In this document: positions 9,646 to 21,540 of the stretch, one piece after another
Layout: each line of letters begins with the position of its first letter
Numbering within the stretch: the first letter of the stretch is position 1
DNA from: Caenorhabditis elegans
Taxonomy: Eukaryota > Nematoda > Chromadorea > Rhabditida > Rhabditidae
Direction: 5' to 3'
DNA: 64,000 nt
Assembly: GCF_000002985.6 (NCBI RefSeq)
Contig: NC_003279.8
Location: forward strand, 13,268,001 to 13,332,000
Translations under genes and position numbers: made by a program
The notes under the pieces: generated by a model
The model's database searches: none
The model's input: the letters and a program-made list of their open reading frames with translations, nothing else
Told to the model about the DNA's origin: nothing

Positions 9646-12156
9646 TCATTTATCATATTGTTCTCTAAGATGCTCTAATAGAGGCTCCAATCCTATCCGT
9701 TGTTGTGCAGAAACAGGAAATACAGGGAGATTCGGGAAGAGTGAAGAGAGGTGGTGAGCTTCTTCCTCCGGGCTCTTCCCTGATAAATCAATCTTATTGA
9801 TTACAATTGTTGATGCTCGATCTCCAAGCCCTTTTTGATATCCTTCCAGTTCAACGCGGAGCATTTTGTATTGATCTGTCAGTGATCCAGTGGAATAGTC
9901 CAATACGTACCACAGGGATCTGAAAACACGATATGTTTAACCTTTTAGCATGGAAGAAGAACACGACCATTTGTAGATTTACTCAGCTCGTGTACTCCAC
10001 GAGGAAAAGATTTCACAGTTTTTTTTTAACTATTAGAATTGGTACATGTTTAATTTACTGTTGAACTTGAACTTGAGCCAAAATAGGCTAAAATCTAGTT
10101 TTTCAGCCTAAATCTTATCCTCGAGGACTACACGATCTGCGTAAATCGACACAGTGAATGTTCCCTTACTCGCATCGTTCGATATGCTTCAAAAAAGAGA
10201 TTCCGAGCCCTTTGTTCAAATGAGAATCCTCAATGAGCCCTGGAATATCGGCAACCGCGATTTGCTCGAAATCCTCATAGAATACAACACCAATATGCGG
10301 GTGGAGCGTTGTAAATGGGTACGAGGCGACTTTCGGTTTGGCTCGGGAAATTGCACGGAGCAGCGAACTGAAAATTGAGCACATTTTGGTCTCGTCGCGA
10401 AAATTATATGAAATTTCCAGAAAAACTCACGATTTTCCAGCATTCGGGAATCCAACCAGGCCTGCTGTCGCCATAACTCGCATTTCCACGTCGTAAATTA
10501 GCTGAAAAAATTTTATTTGAATTTTTCGCCCAATTCGGAGTGCATGTTCGGGATCAGCGCAAAATTTAGGCCCGGATCGATGTGCGACATGCCCGATGCC
10601 TACTTTGTGCCTACGGGTAGGCAGGCTGTAGGCATGAAGTAGGCACAAAGCAGGCCCGGCCTATTCTGGTCATGTCGCACATCATTACGATCCAAAATTT
10701 TACGCTCATTCCGAATTTTAACTCCAAATCGACTACAAACTGAAATTAAAAGAGATATGAACAAAACCTCTTCTCCTTCTCCTCCATACTCTGCTTTAAA
10801 TGGTTTTCGGACCTCATTCGACACATAAAACTGATTTCCACGTCCTCCAACTCCGCCACGTGCCGCAATGAACATCTAAAAAAAGTGTTGAATGTTGTAA
10901 GTACGCTCCATCGAGAGAATCTCACATCATTTTCGTTGTTTAACTCAAAAATTGTGTTCCCATCAGCTTTGAATACGGTACCAAGAGGTACTTCAACTTC
11001 TTTATGGTCTGCTGATTTTCCGTGACATGATTTTGATCTGGAAAATGTAGAAATTAGATTTTTTACGATTTTTTTGTGGTAGCCGGATACCTGCCGAATT
11101 CTCCATTTTGAGCCCGTACGATTGAGTGAACTGTCGAGAGATCTTTACTACTGCGACTGGCTGAAAATTTGATTTTTTTTTAGAATTTGTAGCTTTAAAA
11201 TTAATTTTTAAAAACTTTTTTTTTCTAAGTTTAAATTTTTCTCAATAAATCGCAAAGTTTTCGCGCTAAATTTGAAATAAATTTATATTAAAAATCAGAA
11301 AGCTTGACTGAAAATTGAATTTTCTATACATTTTTCAATTTTTCATTATTATTTTATAAAATTTTACCATGGAACGTAATTTACGGAAGATTAATCAAAA
11401 AACTGTGAAAATTCACTTCAACTGTTAAAAAGACTACTTTTTAGTGGAAAATCTTGAAATTTTAGGTGAAAATGTGTTAAAATATCGGTTTCCGCAGAAT
11501 TTTAGAGTTAAAAAATTGTAAAATTTCACTCAAAAATGAAAAATTTACGACTAAAACGTATTTCCATTTTTGAATTTTTTTTTTTTCGTATGAAAAAAAA
11601 CCAAATTTCACAATTTTCTTGAATGCTCACCGGTGTTCTATTAAATTTTTGCTGAAAAATCAATTTTTCACAGTCTCGGGTCCCACCACGAAAATCAGCT
11701 ACCGTACCCGCTTATTTTTTTTCTAACTCACTTTTGATTTTTATTTCAAATTTTAACAAGTTTGGACTATGTAAAAAATCAAGGAAATCCCAAAAATTGC
11801 GGTTACTGTAGCTGAAAAGTTTTTTTCGTGGCGAGACCCAAGTTGGTTGAGTTTTTCGTTGAAAAAATTGATTTTTTCGTGCTTTTCCAATAATTCAGCA
11901 TGCAATAAGTACCTCGAAAAACGACATGTCCCCCATGTCCACCATCACCACCATCTGGACCACCAAATGGTTTCCGATATCCACGAAAAAATGAAACCAT
12001 TCCATTTCCACCATTTCCAGCCTGACATCTAACACGTCGATAATCAATAAATGAAGTGGCTTCTCCTTCGGATTTCGGCTTTTTCGGCGATAAAATTGGA
12101 CGTTTTGATAGGACGGAGCACGCGGTTTTGGAGCATTTTTGCAGGGAAATTCGCAT
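9646..12156 (-). CDS. Mitochondrial Obg-family GTPase (MTG2/GTPBP5 type)
   Basis: Seven exons (12156-11913, 11160-11091, 11037-10926, 10875-10768, 10501-10431, 10367-10170, 9919-9646) join in frame to 358 residues. The N-terminus is basic and hydroxylated, consistent with a mitochondrial presequence; I chose the ATG at 12156 rather than an upstream non-ATG opening. Residues about 40-200 form the Gly-rich Obg fold ([34 protein letters not shown]). The GTPase domain follows with G1 [10 protein letters not shown]2 YPFTT, G3 DIPGL, G4 NKID and a SAQ G5. Family members assist assembly of the large mitochondrial ribosomal subunit. Introns contain foldback repeats (11674-11839 and 9968-10153). The 3' end faces the minisatellite block. 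Identification at family level is secure; the orthologue assignment rests on the DHRR/DYRR-type N-terminus and overall match to the human protein. Confidence 0.92.
9968..10153. repeat. Foldback (MITE-like) repeat, ctcgtgtactccacgagg family
   Basis: The arms 9968-10011 and 10112-10153 are inverted copies: the left reads through agctcgtgtactccacgagg and the right through cctcgaggactacacgat...taaatcgacac. It fills most of the last intron of the Obg GTPase gene. Confidence 0.8.
11674..11839. repeat. Foldback repeat in intron 1 of the Obg GTPase gene
   Basis: gtctcgggtcccaccacgaa at 11674 is matched inversely by ttcgtggcgagaccc at 11825-11839, with the agctaccgtaacc/ggttactgtagct inner arms also paired. 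Confidence 0.7.
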
Positions 12157-13668
12157 TTTTTTCCAGTAATTTTTTCTAAAATTTAATTTTGCAGAATTTT
12201 TTTTCAATTTTATAAATGAATTTTGATGTAAAATCTATATAAAAATGAAAAAATCAATAATTTTTTCAAAAAGTTGTCTCTAAGCCCCGCCTATTTTTCC
12301 GTGCAGCACTTTGAATTTTGTTGAAATTTTCAGAAAGGCGAAAAAAAATTTTTGCAGCGTTTGAAGACATTTTTTTTGTTTATTTTTATTTTTATTTTAT
12401 AACTGAATTTTAATGTAAAATCCATGAAAAAAATGAACAAATCAATAAAATTTTATTGTCTCTAAGCTCCGCCCACTTTTCCGTGCCGCACTTTTCGAAA
12501 TTTTCGGAATGGCGAGAAACGAAACTTTTTTGGTTTTTTTTTAATTGGAAAAATTTTAATTTTTAATGTTTTTTCAACTTTTGAAGACATTTTTCGACTA
12601 TTTTTTTAAATAATTTTTTTTTTTGATTTTCTCCGAAAAAAACCGAAAAAATAGAAAATTTCGGATTTTGGCTGAAATTTTTCCACAAAAATCCTTTTTT
12701 TTCACTAGAAAATAAAGAAATTAATCGAAAAATTAGCGCCGAACCTGGAAAATGCGGCACGGAAAAATGGGCGGAGCTTAAGAATGAGCGCGCGGCAATT
12801 CAAATGCTCATCAAAATTAGCGATTTTTCTGGGAAAAATATGGAAAACCATCGAAAATTTTACTGTTTTGAAAAAATTCGTTTGAAAGTAATTTAAAATA
12901 CATTTTCATTGGAAAAACAAAATCTCCAAGTCAGCGAGAAGGAGAAGGAACACGAGAAATATTGTGGACAATATATCAAATAAGCCGCTGAGAGACACAA
13001 TAATTGGAGCTTATAGGCTATGTAGGTGTGAAAAAAAAACATTTCAACAAAAAAAGAAGCGAAATTGTTCGGCGGAGTACGTCAAACTGTGAATCAAGCG
13101 AGAGAGAGAGAGAGACAGGGAATTAGAGAAGACATGGTAAATTATTTTTGGGTAAAATTAAGTGATTTTAGCATTAAGAATTAAAAGGAAAAAAGGGAAA
13201 ATTCTGTACAATTTCAAATTTGTATGAAAATTGGTGGGAAAAAATGAATAAGAGAGAACACACACTGGGATTACTGAAAGTTTTAGTATATGAAGAAAAG
13301 TTTTTAAAAAGCGGGTTTTTTTTCGAGAAAAACAGGAGGACCGAAAAGGCACAAACGACGACACATTGGGCTATTTTTAATGAAAAATTGGAAAATTTTC
13401 AGTGCGAAAACTTCAAAAAAGGTACAGAAATGACTGTGACAGTATTAAATAATAACAGGGGAAATCTGAATATTTCAGATTTCAAAAAAAAAAAAGTGGT
13501 GGGGGGACTGGTTTGAAACGAAATGATATCCTAAATACTACCCGGATACGTGAAAATTCAATGGAGATGAAGAAGAAAATGGGATTATTTGGGGAAAATC
13601 AAGAATATATTAGTGAGAAAGATTAGTTGTTGAATGAAGAGGTGATTGTGGCCGTGGACGAGGGAAAA
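12157..13668. other. Intergenic, with imperfect tandem copies of a cggcac/ggcggagc repeat
   Basis: Two direct copies of an approximately 190-bp segment (12190-12350 and 12380-12540) carry taagc(c/t)ccgccca/ttttttccgtgc, and an inverted copy lies at 12749-12787 (gcggcacggaaaaatgggcggagc). A short (ga)n run lies at 13098-13116. Several open frames here (12563-12760, 13158-13516) lack codon structure and are not called. Confidence 0.5.
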
Positions 13669-16600
13669 CTATTCCATAACTGCTCGGCCATCCATCATGA
13701 ATTGTCCGTCGACTCCTCCTACTTCCATCACTTCATCGTCTGCAAAATTGGAGAGATATTATTTTTTTTAATCAATTTAGATTTTTTTAAAATTTTGGCA
13801 TACATTTTTTAACCGAAATTTTTTTAAATTTTGTTTTAAAAATTTTTTTATGGGTTTTTTGTAAGAAATTGATATTTTCGGGTTTGTTTTCTCGAAAATT
13901 GGTTTTTTTTTTGATTATTTGTTTTTAAAAAGTTTTTAATGGGATTTTTATTTATTTATTTTTAGTTTTAGTAAGAAATTGGCATTTTCGGGTTTTTTTT
14001 TTTGTAAATCAAAAATTGGTTTTTCTCGGAGTTTATGTCGAAAATTGGTTTTCTAAAAGTTTCTGGTAGAAAATTGTTTCTTTTTTGGTTTTTATTTGTC
14101 TAAAATTACAATTTTTCGGTTTTTGTAAAAAAATTGATTTTTTGTTTCATTTTTTGGTGTTTTTCGTCAAATTTTTTTTTTGCTTTTTCGGATCAAAAGC
14201 CAACAAAAATTCAGAGAAGGAAGCGAAAATAAATTTTTGTTGGATTTTTCGGATTTTGGAGAATATAAAAATTCATCCAAAATCTGAAAAAAAAAGTTTC
14301 TCCTCGTGTAGTACACAACGTACCTTCTCCTTCTTCCTCCAACATATCCAAATCTACAGCCTGTGCTTCGACGGGCGCAAAATTTGGTTGAGCTTCTGGA
14401 TCTGAAACTTTCGAAGAATTATTTAATTTTGTTTCAAAAATCTAAGCTCTTACCAGCCACCAAATCTCTCAACGCTTCTTGTCTCTGCTGCTCGGCGTCG
14501 TAAATCTCTTCTCGATCCTGAAAAAATTGAGAAATTAGAATTAGAAAATTAAAAAAAAATCAATAAATCAATACCGTAGAGTCATTCGAATCATCGCCAT
14601 TCCGTTGAACTTGTGGCTCATTTACTGCGACACCGAACATTGGAGCTGGAGCATCAAGATTTCTTTGAATTATGGCTGGAGGAGCATTTGCAACTGCATC
14701 TGGAAAATATAATAAATTTTTAATTAGAAAAATTGTTTGAAAATTGTAATAATTATTCTGAAAACCTCAAAATCACCACCAAAACATTACATTTTATAAG
14801 GAGTTTTAGCGAAAATATGGCTAAAATCGCAAAATGTCCCAAATTTTCCGTGTTTTTGTCGTCAAAAATGAGTTTTTAATCGATTTTTACCCTATTTCTC
14901 GCATTTTCAGTCGATATGCTCAAAAATTGTGCTCTTTTATGCACCTACCGGCATAAGCTACCAAAATTCGAAAAATATGGTGTGAATTGAATAAAATTAG
15001 GAATGAGTAAAATAAAGCTATAAATTGATTCTACTTTTTGCTCTAAAAGGTAAAAAAAAATAAAACTTCAGCATGAGACTTGTGGAAATGTTCGAAAAAA
15101 GCCTAAATTACGTCTTTTCGAACATTTCTACAAGTCTCATGTTGAAGTTTAATTTTTTTAGGGTCACTTCAAATTTCTTAGAGCAAATATTTAAATTAAT
15201 TTATCTTTTATCTCCAATTTTGTTCAATTATCACCATATTTTTCACATTTTGGTAGTTTAGGTGCACAAAAGAGCACAATATTGGTGTCTATCGATTGAA
15301 AATGTGAGAAATGGGGGATAATTGAATAAAAACTCATTTTTGACAGCTAAAAATTGAAAATTTAGCCATTTTTCGGCATTTTCACAAGAACTCCTTATGA
15401 AATGTGGTTTTTTGGGGGTTTTTTGAGGTTTCTGGAATAAATTTTAAAATTTACAACCAATGCCGTCTTTTTTTTGAATTCTTGTTACAATTTGGTGTAA
15501 AAATTTATGAAGTTTCTAATTTTTTTTTGTAAAATGTCCCAGAATTATTTCTTTTAATTGAAAAATCAATTTTTTAAAGAAATTTTTTTACAAGGTGAAA
15601 TTTATAACATTTGTAAAACAGTTCCAATAAATTTTAAATTTTGAAAAATTATAAAAATAAAAAAAAGCTAAAATTGATTAAAATAATTAATTTAATGATA
15701 TTTAATCCCATTTTTTCGGGTTTTTTCTCATTTTTCTTCGTATTTTTCGCAAGAATTCTCATATCTTGCTCACAATTATTCCAACTGGGCTCTCTTTGTT
15801 GCTGATGAGCTTGTGCATTCATGTGTCTACGATAATGTGCATGAGCCGTTCCAACAACCATCAAATTCGGCGGTTGCTGATCGTAATAATATTGCTGATC
15901 TTCTTGATTCTGCCGCATTCTCGCATTCATCATATGTCCGAGACGTGCTTGAACACGTGCATACCGTGCCTGCCGCTCATCTGCTGGAATCGGAGCAATC
16001 TGTACATCATCTGGTTGTGGTAGTGGCTCAGCTCCAACTGCTACAGCAGGAGCAGCTCCGGCAGCAGCAGCAGCAGCAGCTTGTTGTGGAGCAGGTTGTG
16101 GTCGACTTTGATGACGGAATATCAGATCATTATTGTTGAAATGAATCGGAAGTCCTTCACCAACTCGGCTGGGCAGAACAATCACTCTGACGTCATTTCC
16201 CGCATTTTCATTGAGTACGTTGAGGAGGTGGTTAATCTGAAATTTAATTTTTTTACAATTTTTTAATGGAAATTCAACTTTTTTTCAGTGGTGTAGCCAG
16301 CAAGATAGCAATTTTTCAAGGCAGAGCATCGTTTTGCTTCAAAGAAAAAATCCAAAATAGTCTCAAATTCAAAAAAAACCACCAAAGAAAAAGGAGAAAA
16401 ACCGCTGAAAAATCAAAAATCCAACTTCTAAAAAAGTGATTTTTCAATTTTGGCTGAATTTTGAATTCCCTCCAAAATGAGAACCCCCGACCAATTAACG
16501 ACTTGCTCCGCCCACTTTTGGACCAATCGAGGAGCTCGAAGATGCTGATTGGTTGGGGAGTTCACATTTTGGAGGGAATTCAAATATGGAGCCAAAATTG

Positions 16601-18339
16601 AAAACTGGTGTTTTGAAAGTTGGATTTTCATTTTTTCGCAATTTTTCTTGTTTTTTGTGGTTTTCCTGAATTTTAGACTTTTTTTTCCGTAGTTCTTTTT
16701 TTAACGCGATTTTGGCAAAAAAATTCTTTTTTTAAAATAAAATCCGCATTCTTCGGTTTCAACACTGATTTTGATCGCCAAAAAAAGAAAAAAAAGCGTT
16801 AAATTTGAACATAATTTAATTTTTCGCTATTTTTCGCATTTTTCCGAAAAAAAAAACGAAAAACCGCGCCGCAGTCTTGCAAAACAATGCTCCGCCTTCT
16901 TTTCACTGATCCACTCCCTCACATTATGAACAGCGGGAACTCCATCAGCATTGGGCACATCAGCAGCTCGGAACTCATAGACATGTGCTCCAACTACGAC
17001 TCTTCCTTGATTGATGATACCTGGCGGCCCACGGACTGGACCATCTTGAACTGGAGCAGGCTGAGCACCTCCTGGATTCAAAAGCTGGGGAATTATATGA
17101 CGAGCTTGATCTGGATTGAGTGGAATCGGACGTCTGATGCCTGGCGGAGCTGCTTGTGGTGCATTTGCTTCTGGAGCTGCTGCTCCTGCTGCAGGTGCCG
17201 CTGGAGCAGCTTCTAATGCCGGCTGGGCGGCCGCCGCGGCTCCCGGAGCAATTGCTGGATTCACAATTTCTTGTCCATTCCTGCTGGCTCTTCGTGTTCG
17301 ATTTCCACTTGATCTTCTACCAATTCGATGTTTCAGTCGATCATCTCCATATTCACATACAACTGCCTGCTTCTTTCGATTCAGTGCTGACAGGAATTTC
17401 ACCGCTTCATCGCCACGTTGAACTCCCGGATATGTGCAATTTCGGAGGAGTACCAACTCGACGCCGAGCTTCTCAATGGCACGTTCAAGATTGTCGACAT
17501 CACGCATGTAGAATGCAACGTTCACAAATTCTATCGATTTTATACGCCATTCACGGACGTGCACTGAAAAAAAATCGAATTTAAAGGATATTAAAATAGA
17601 AAAAATCATAATTTTTTTTGCATTTAACTTTTAAACGCCAATTAACGAGACTTTTTTCGAATCTGTGATGTGATTTCTTGTGTCGATTTACGCAGGCTCG
17701 TGTACTCCACGAGGATTTCCAATTTTCGACGAAAATTCTTGATTCTCTAGTATTTAAATCACCGAAAAATTAAATTTCTAATAATTTTAAACTTTTGATG
17801 AAATTCAACATTTATCTACCCAAAATTCTCTAAAAATCCAATTTTTCACTTATTTAAAGGTTCAGATTGATACAATTCAACATTTTTCTACCGAAAAATT
17901 AAAAAAAAAACAACTTTCAGTGATTTTCGAGCTGAAAATTGCTGCTATTCAACATTTTTCTACACAAAATTCTCTAAAAATCAGATTTTTAACTGATTTT
18001 AAGCTCAAAATGACTGAAAGTCACGATTTTTCATTAGAATTCAATTTTTTAAAATTGTTATTGTCCAGTGCAACAAAGGTTTCGCAGACTTGCAAAATAC
18101 TAACCAATGCCTCTGAGAACTCTTCCAAAATTCGGATAGTTTGCTGCAAATGGTCGAATGTCGCATTTCGAGTGAAATTGGAGCACATATTTGTGTGATG
18201 ACGTCATCATAACCGATAGCCGATCCGGTGCCAGCCCAGCAGCATACATAAACTCAATTCCTCGAAGAAACGTCGGCCCACTCGTCTTCAGAAGCATTCG
18301 TTCTGTAGCCAACGCTACCAGCGTCTTGACCATCGTCAT
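13669..18339 (-). CDS. Orphan protein with Ala/Pro/Gln-rich linker and acidic C-terminus
   Basis: Exons 18339-18105, 17563-16923, 16236-15774, 14699-14575, 14517-14454, 14401-14324 and 13739-13669 join in frame to about 558 residues from the ATG at 18339. The frame stays open upstream to about 18475 through a proline/glutamine-rich stretch, so the true start may lie further 5' via an exon I could not place. Residues about 1-130 alternate hydrophobic strands and helices (LRGIEFMYAAGL, VHVREWRIKSIEFVNV, LERAIEKLGVELVLLRNC) and resemble the leucine-rich tail of nematode F-box-like proteins, though no F-box is seen. Then come a basic patch (RIGRRSSGNRTRRASR), about 90 residues of Ala/Pro, a second folded segment (INHLLNVLNENAGNDVRVIV), a Gln/Tyr-rich segment and an acidic tail. 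Function is unknown. Confidence 0.65.
14775..15420. repeat. Large foldback repeat (about 640 bp) inside an intron
   Basis: The two halves are inverse copies around a centre near 15107; the innermost arms are gagacttgtggaaatgttcg (15075-) and cgaacatttctacaagtctc (15118-). The outer arms include ctccttat(a/g)aaatg near 15390 and its inverse near 14795. It lies entirely in the 1,074-nt intron 14700-15773 of the orphan gene. Confidence 0.8.
16413..16630. repeat. Foldback repeat with ccctccaaaa arms
   Basis: Left arm 16413-16480 (aaaaatccaacttct ... gaattccctccaaaatg) is inverted at 16560-16630 (cattttggagggaattc ... gaaagttggattttc). The centre carries ctccgccca and paired ggaccaatcg/gattggttgg segments. 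It sits in intron 16237-16922 of the orphan gene. Confidence 0.8.
17674..17720. repeat. Single arm of the ctcgtgtactccacgagg repeat family
   Basis: gtgtcgatttacgcaggctc followed by gtgtactccacgagg lies in the intron 17564-18104, without an obvious inverted partner nearby. Confidence 0.6.
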
Positions 18340-19955
18340 TGGTGTCACTGATGATTGATCGCTGGCTGTTCGGCGTGCCACCAACGGATGATTTTGTTGT
18401 GCTGGTTGCGGTGGTGGCGGCGGCGGCTGTGGCGGTGCAATGATTATGTTGGGAATGATGAAAAACGTTTGGCGAGGAGCTCACCGACCGACGGGTCCTG
18501 AAATATTACATTTTTAATGGAAAAAATTGAGGTTTCTGAGAGAAAAAGGTGGTTAAATTAGAGAAAAATATAACAAAAGAGGGCAAAAATTGATGATAGA
18601 TAACCGTACGTATTGTTAAAGGCGCATAGGTGTATTGATCGGATGGGTCTCGACGCGAAAAATTCGTATGGTAGCACATCACGAAGATTGCTGCTTTTGT
18701 TTCTTACAAAATACTATTAAGAAGCCTTTTTTCTTTATTATTTTTGCTTCAAAACTACAGTACCCGGTCTAGAAACGTCAAAAATTATTGTTAAATGGAA
18801 AAATGTGTGCGCCTTTAAAGAGTACTGTAGCTTAAAACTCTCGTTGATTGTGGAACTTTTATTTTATAGTTTTTCTAACGATTTTTAAAAGTCAAGTATT
18901 ACCGGTACAGAGAGTGTAGATAGTTAGAGAGTGACAGACATCCGCACAATCTCGCGTTTGAATAATACCATTTGGAATGTGAGAAAAATTAATACCTTAA
19001 GACAGGTAAATAAACTTTTTCGCAGCGAGACCCATTTTTAAAAAATCGAGGAAAAATTTCGAGAACGAGGAGCCAAAAAAAAAATCGGGAAAAGTGGAAT
19101 TATCAGAAATTTAAAGAAACGTGAGCTCAAAATGGAAAAATTGACAATTTCTAGAGTTATTTTCCAAAATTTTCTCCAAATTCTACACAAAGTCGAAGGA
19201 TTTGCCACCCTAAAATCAATCAATTCCTGCAAAACCGCGAGGCCGAGGACATGAGTGTCACTCTCGTCGTCTCCACCACATACACACAAATGCCGTAATG
19301 TTGGAGCGTCGTTTGCAGCAGAGGGGAAAAATTGGGCAAAAAAGGGAACAGAGAGTGAAAAATCTCGTGAAAAAGAGAAAAAAGTGTGGTCATGATAGGA
19401 CGATAACAAGTGCGATAAGGCGAAAATTGTGGGGTAAAACGCAAAAAAAAGAACGGTAAAGTGCAAAGATATTTGAGAAAAAGTCGATAAGAAACGACGA
19501 AAAAATTATTCAAAAAAAAAAAAAAAATGGCCGCCCTAGGTGGCGGCCGAAAAGCTTGCAATCTATTCATTACAACTAATATTTGAAATTAAAATAAATT
19601 CGAAAAAAGAGGAAACCGAAGAAGTAAAATCGATATGATGGCGCGAGTATATCGAAAAAAAACACAGAAGGAGAAAAAACACGATCACAGGCCTAAAATT
19701 TGCCTAATTTCGACATAAAAAGTACAAAAAAACGGCACCAGTCAATGTGGAAATGACGAGAAAACAGGGAAATCGAGAACAAATGACAAAGAGAGCGACA
19801 GAGAAAAGAGAAACAGAAAACTTGAATTTAAAAAGTGAATATAAAAAGAGCTTGATTTTTTCTTAACACAAATTTAAAAATTACATTAAAATATTTTAAG
19901 CCGAGCAACATCAACAACAACACAGTAACACAGTCACACAAAAAGCTCTGATATT
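18340..19955. other. Intergenic / possible 5' exons of the orphan gene; no firm gene
   Basis: A minus-strand ORF 18484-18254 overlaps the orphan gene's first called exon in another frame. A 142-codon minus-strand frame at 19038-19466 contains a plausible coding-like patch (HLCVCGGDDESDTHVLGLA) but no supporting splice context. Foldback copies of the cctttaaagagtactgtag family lie at 18605-18640 and 18803-18850. A GC-rich palindrome ggccgccctaggtggcggcc is at 19530-19549. Confidence 0.35.
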
Positions 19956-21540
19956 TCAAGCAGAAAACTCTATAATCGATGATTCCGATGAAGACGTCGG
20001 AGAGCCGGGAATCGATGCATCTGATGACGTGGCAGTTGACTTCTCACGAGCAAATCGGAGCTCGAGTTGCTCTTCAATGAAAATTCGCAAATTTCTGCAT
20101 TGGGAGTCCGAAAAATGATGTTCGCGGGAAAGAGACTTCGCGAGACGGGCGGCTTGTGTGTTCTGAAATTAAATTAATTTATTCATTTGGCTAATAAGAT
20201 CTCAAAAATTGACTTTAGACTAGTAAAACTGGTTTAAAACAGCCAAAATGTTGTTTTAAAAGCTTTAAATTTTGCACAAATAATGCATAATTTGGCTTTA
20301 AAACCCCTAGATTTGGTATGAAACCGCTAAATTAGTTTGAAAACCCTTAAAACTCCCTAACTTTGGCTTCAAAACTGTAAATTTAGCTCAAAACCGTAAA
20401 CTTGGCTAAAACCACTGAATCTGTATTTAAAACCCTGAATTTGGTTTAAAATTTCGACATTTTTCTATAAAACCTCTATATTTGGCTTTAAAACTATTAA
20501 ATTTGTCTCAAGAACCCTAAATTAAGCTCAAAATTCTCAAAAGTTGGCATTAAGAACCCTATTATCTAAATTTAGCTGTAAAATCGCAATTTTTACTTTA
20601 AAACCGCTAGTTTTGGCTTAAACTCTATACATTTGGTTTTTAAAAACCTAAACTAAGCCCAAAAAACCTTGAATTTGACTCAAAAAACCACAAAAAAATC
20701 GAAATATTCTATCGATTTTCTTAAAAACAGTATCTTCACGTAGTGGGGAACAAAAGCCATAAATCGTATCACCTTGATAAGCGGCGGGGGGGGGTCTAAG
20801 ACTAAATTTCATCCAAAAACTCGTGATGAAACCGAACCGACCGAAAAATAAGTGATGGGAATATCAAAAAATAACGGGAAAAACTAATTAACATGAGATT
20901 TTTTATTTTTCCCCTCTAACCAGTGGTGAAGCAGTAAAGCAGTACCCTGGGCACTCCAATCGTCTTCTGTTCTCCGGATTTCAGCGTCAAAACCAACTCG
21001 AAAAGGTCTTCATTCGAATTTTCTGAATTTTTTGAAGCGGCTTCCTGAAGGCTATAATTGGCCAATACTATGCAAATATCATCGACTGTCGGGTGAGTTC
21101 GTTCGATTCTTCGGCGTACTTGTCTCCGTACATTTTCATCAAATGCTTTCTGTTTCTGTTGAATCGGACAACTGGCTTCACCGCCTCCTGATGCTCCTTC
21201 GCCTTCTTCTGAACCAGTGTCTGATTGGGATTGTGATCGGGAAGCTGAAAATGGAGTTTTTAGAATATTCCTGGAAAAACTTGCTTTAATTACCTTTCAA
21301 AGCTGAAAATTTCTCTTCATTTTCCTTTTTCTGCCTTCTCAAGTGTGGCGGAACATAGACGTTCGACTGAGCTTTCTCTTCACCATCCTGTGAACTATCA
21401 CTGCTGCCAATTCGTTCGCGAATCTCTGATTTTCTTTCTTCATGTACTCGATTGTACTCATCGCGATCAACTTGATTGCGTCTAATAAATCGAAGAAATC
21501 CGTGATTTAAGTCTATTCTTGGCTGATGTGGTCGCGTCAT
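19956..21540 (-). CDS. UPF0561 family protein (C2orf68-like)
   Basis: Three exons (21540-21294, 21244-20946, 20162-19956) join in frame to 250 residues. The N-terminal DLNHGFLRFIRRNQ then DRDEYNR matches the signature of human UPF0561 protein C2orf68 (DMNHGFVHHIRRNQ). A VYVPPHLRR motif is at about residues 61-69, then an acidic/Ser-Gly linker, then a strand-turn-strand-helix end (FELVLTLKSGEQKTI, ARLAKSLSREH, CRNLRIFIEEQLELRF) aligning with the C-terminal end of the family; a Ser-rich tail of about 27 residues is extra. The middle insert (residues about 85-155) is nematode-specific as far as I can tell. An acceptor (ttattttcag) ends 2 nt before the ATG, so the mRNA is probably trans-spliced or has a 5' leader exon. 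The molecular function of the family is not established. Confidence 0.8.
20163..20945. other. Intron with degenerate ttaaaa-c-c repeats and a G9 tract
   Basis: The 783-nt intron 2 of the UPF0561 gene contains many imperfect copies of (t)ttggcttaaaac(c/t)(c)ta (20220-20690) spaced about 20-35 nt. A run of nine G is at 20786-20794. Confidence 0.6.

Noticed and set aside
17116-17584. Plus-strand ORFs of 101 and 142 codons
   Set aside because: Shadow of the Ala/Pro-rich minus-strand exon; GC-rich low-complexity sequence leaves several frames open.
19038-19570. Two minus-strand ORFs of 116 and 142 codons
   Set aside because: Mostly Phe/Ser/Leu from T-rich DNA; only a short patch looks coding-like and no splice path to a neighbour was found.
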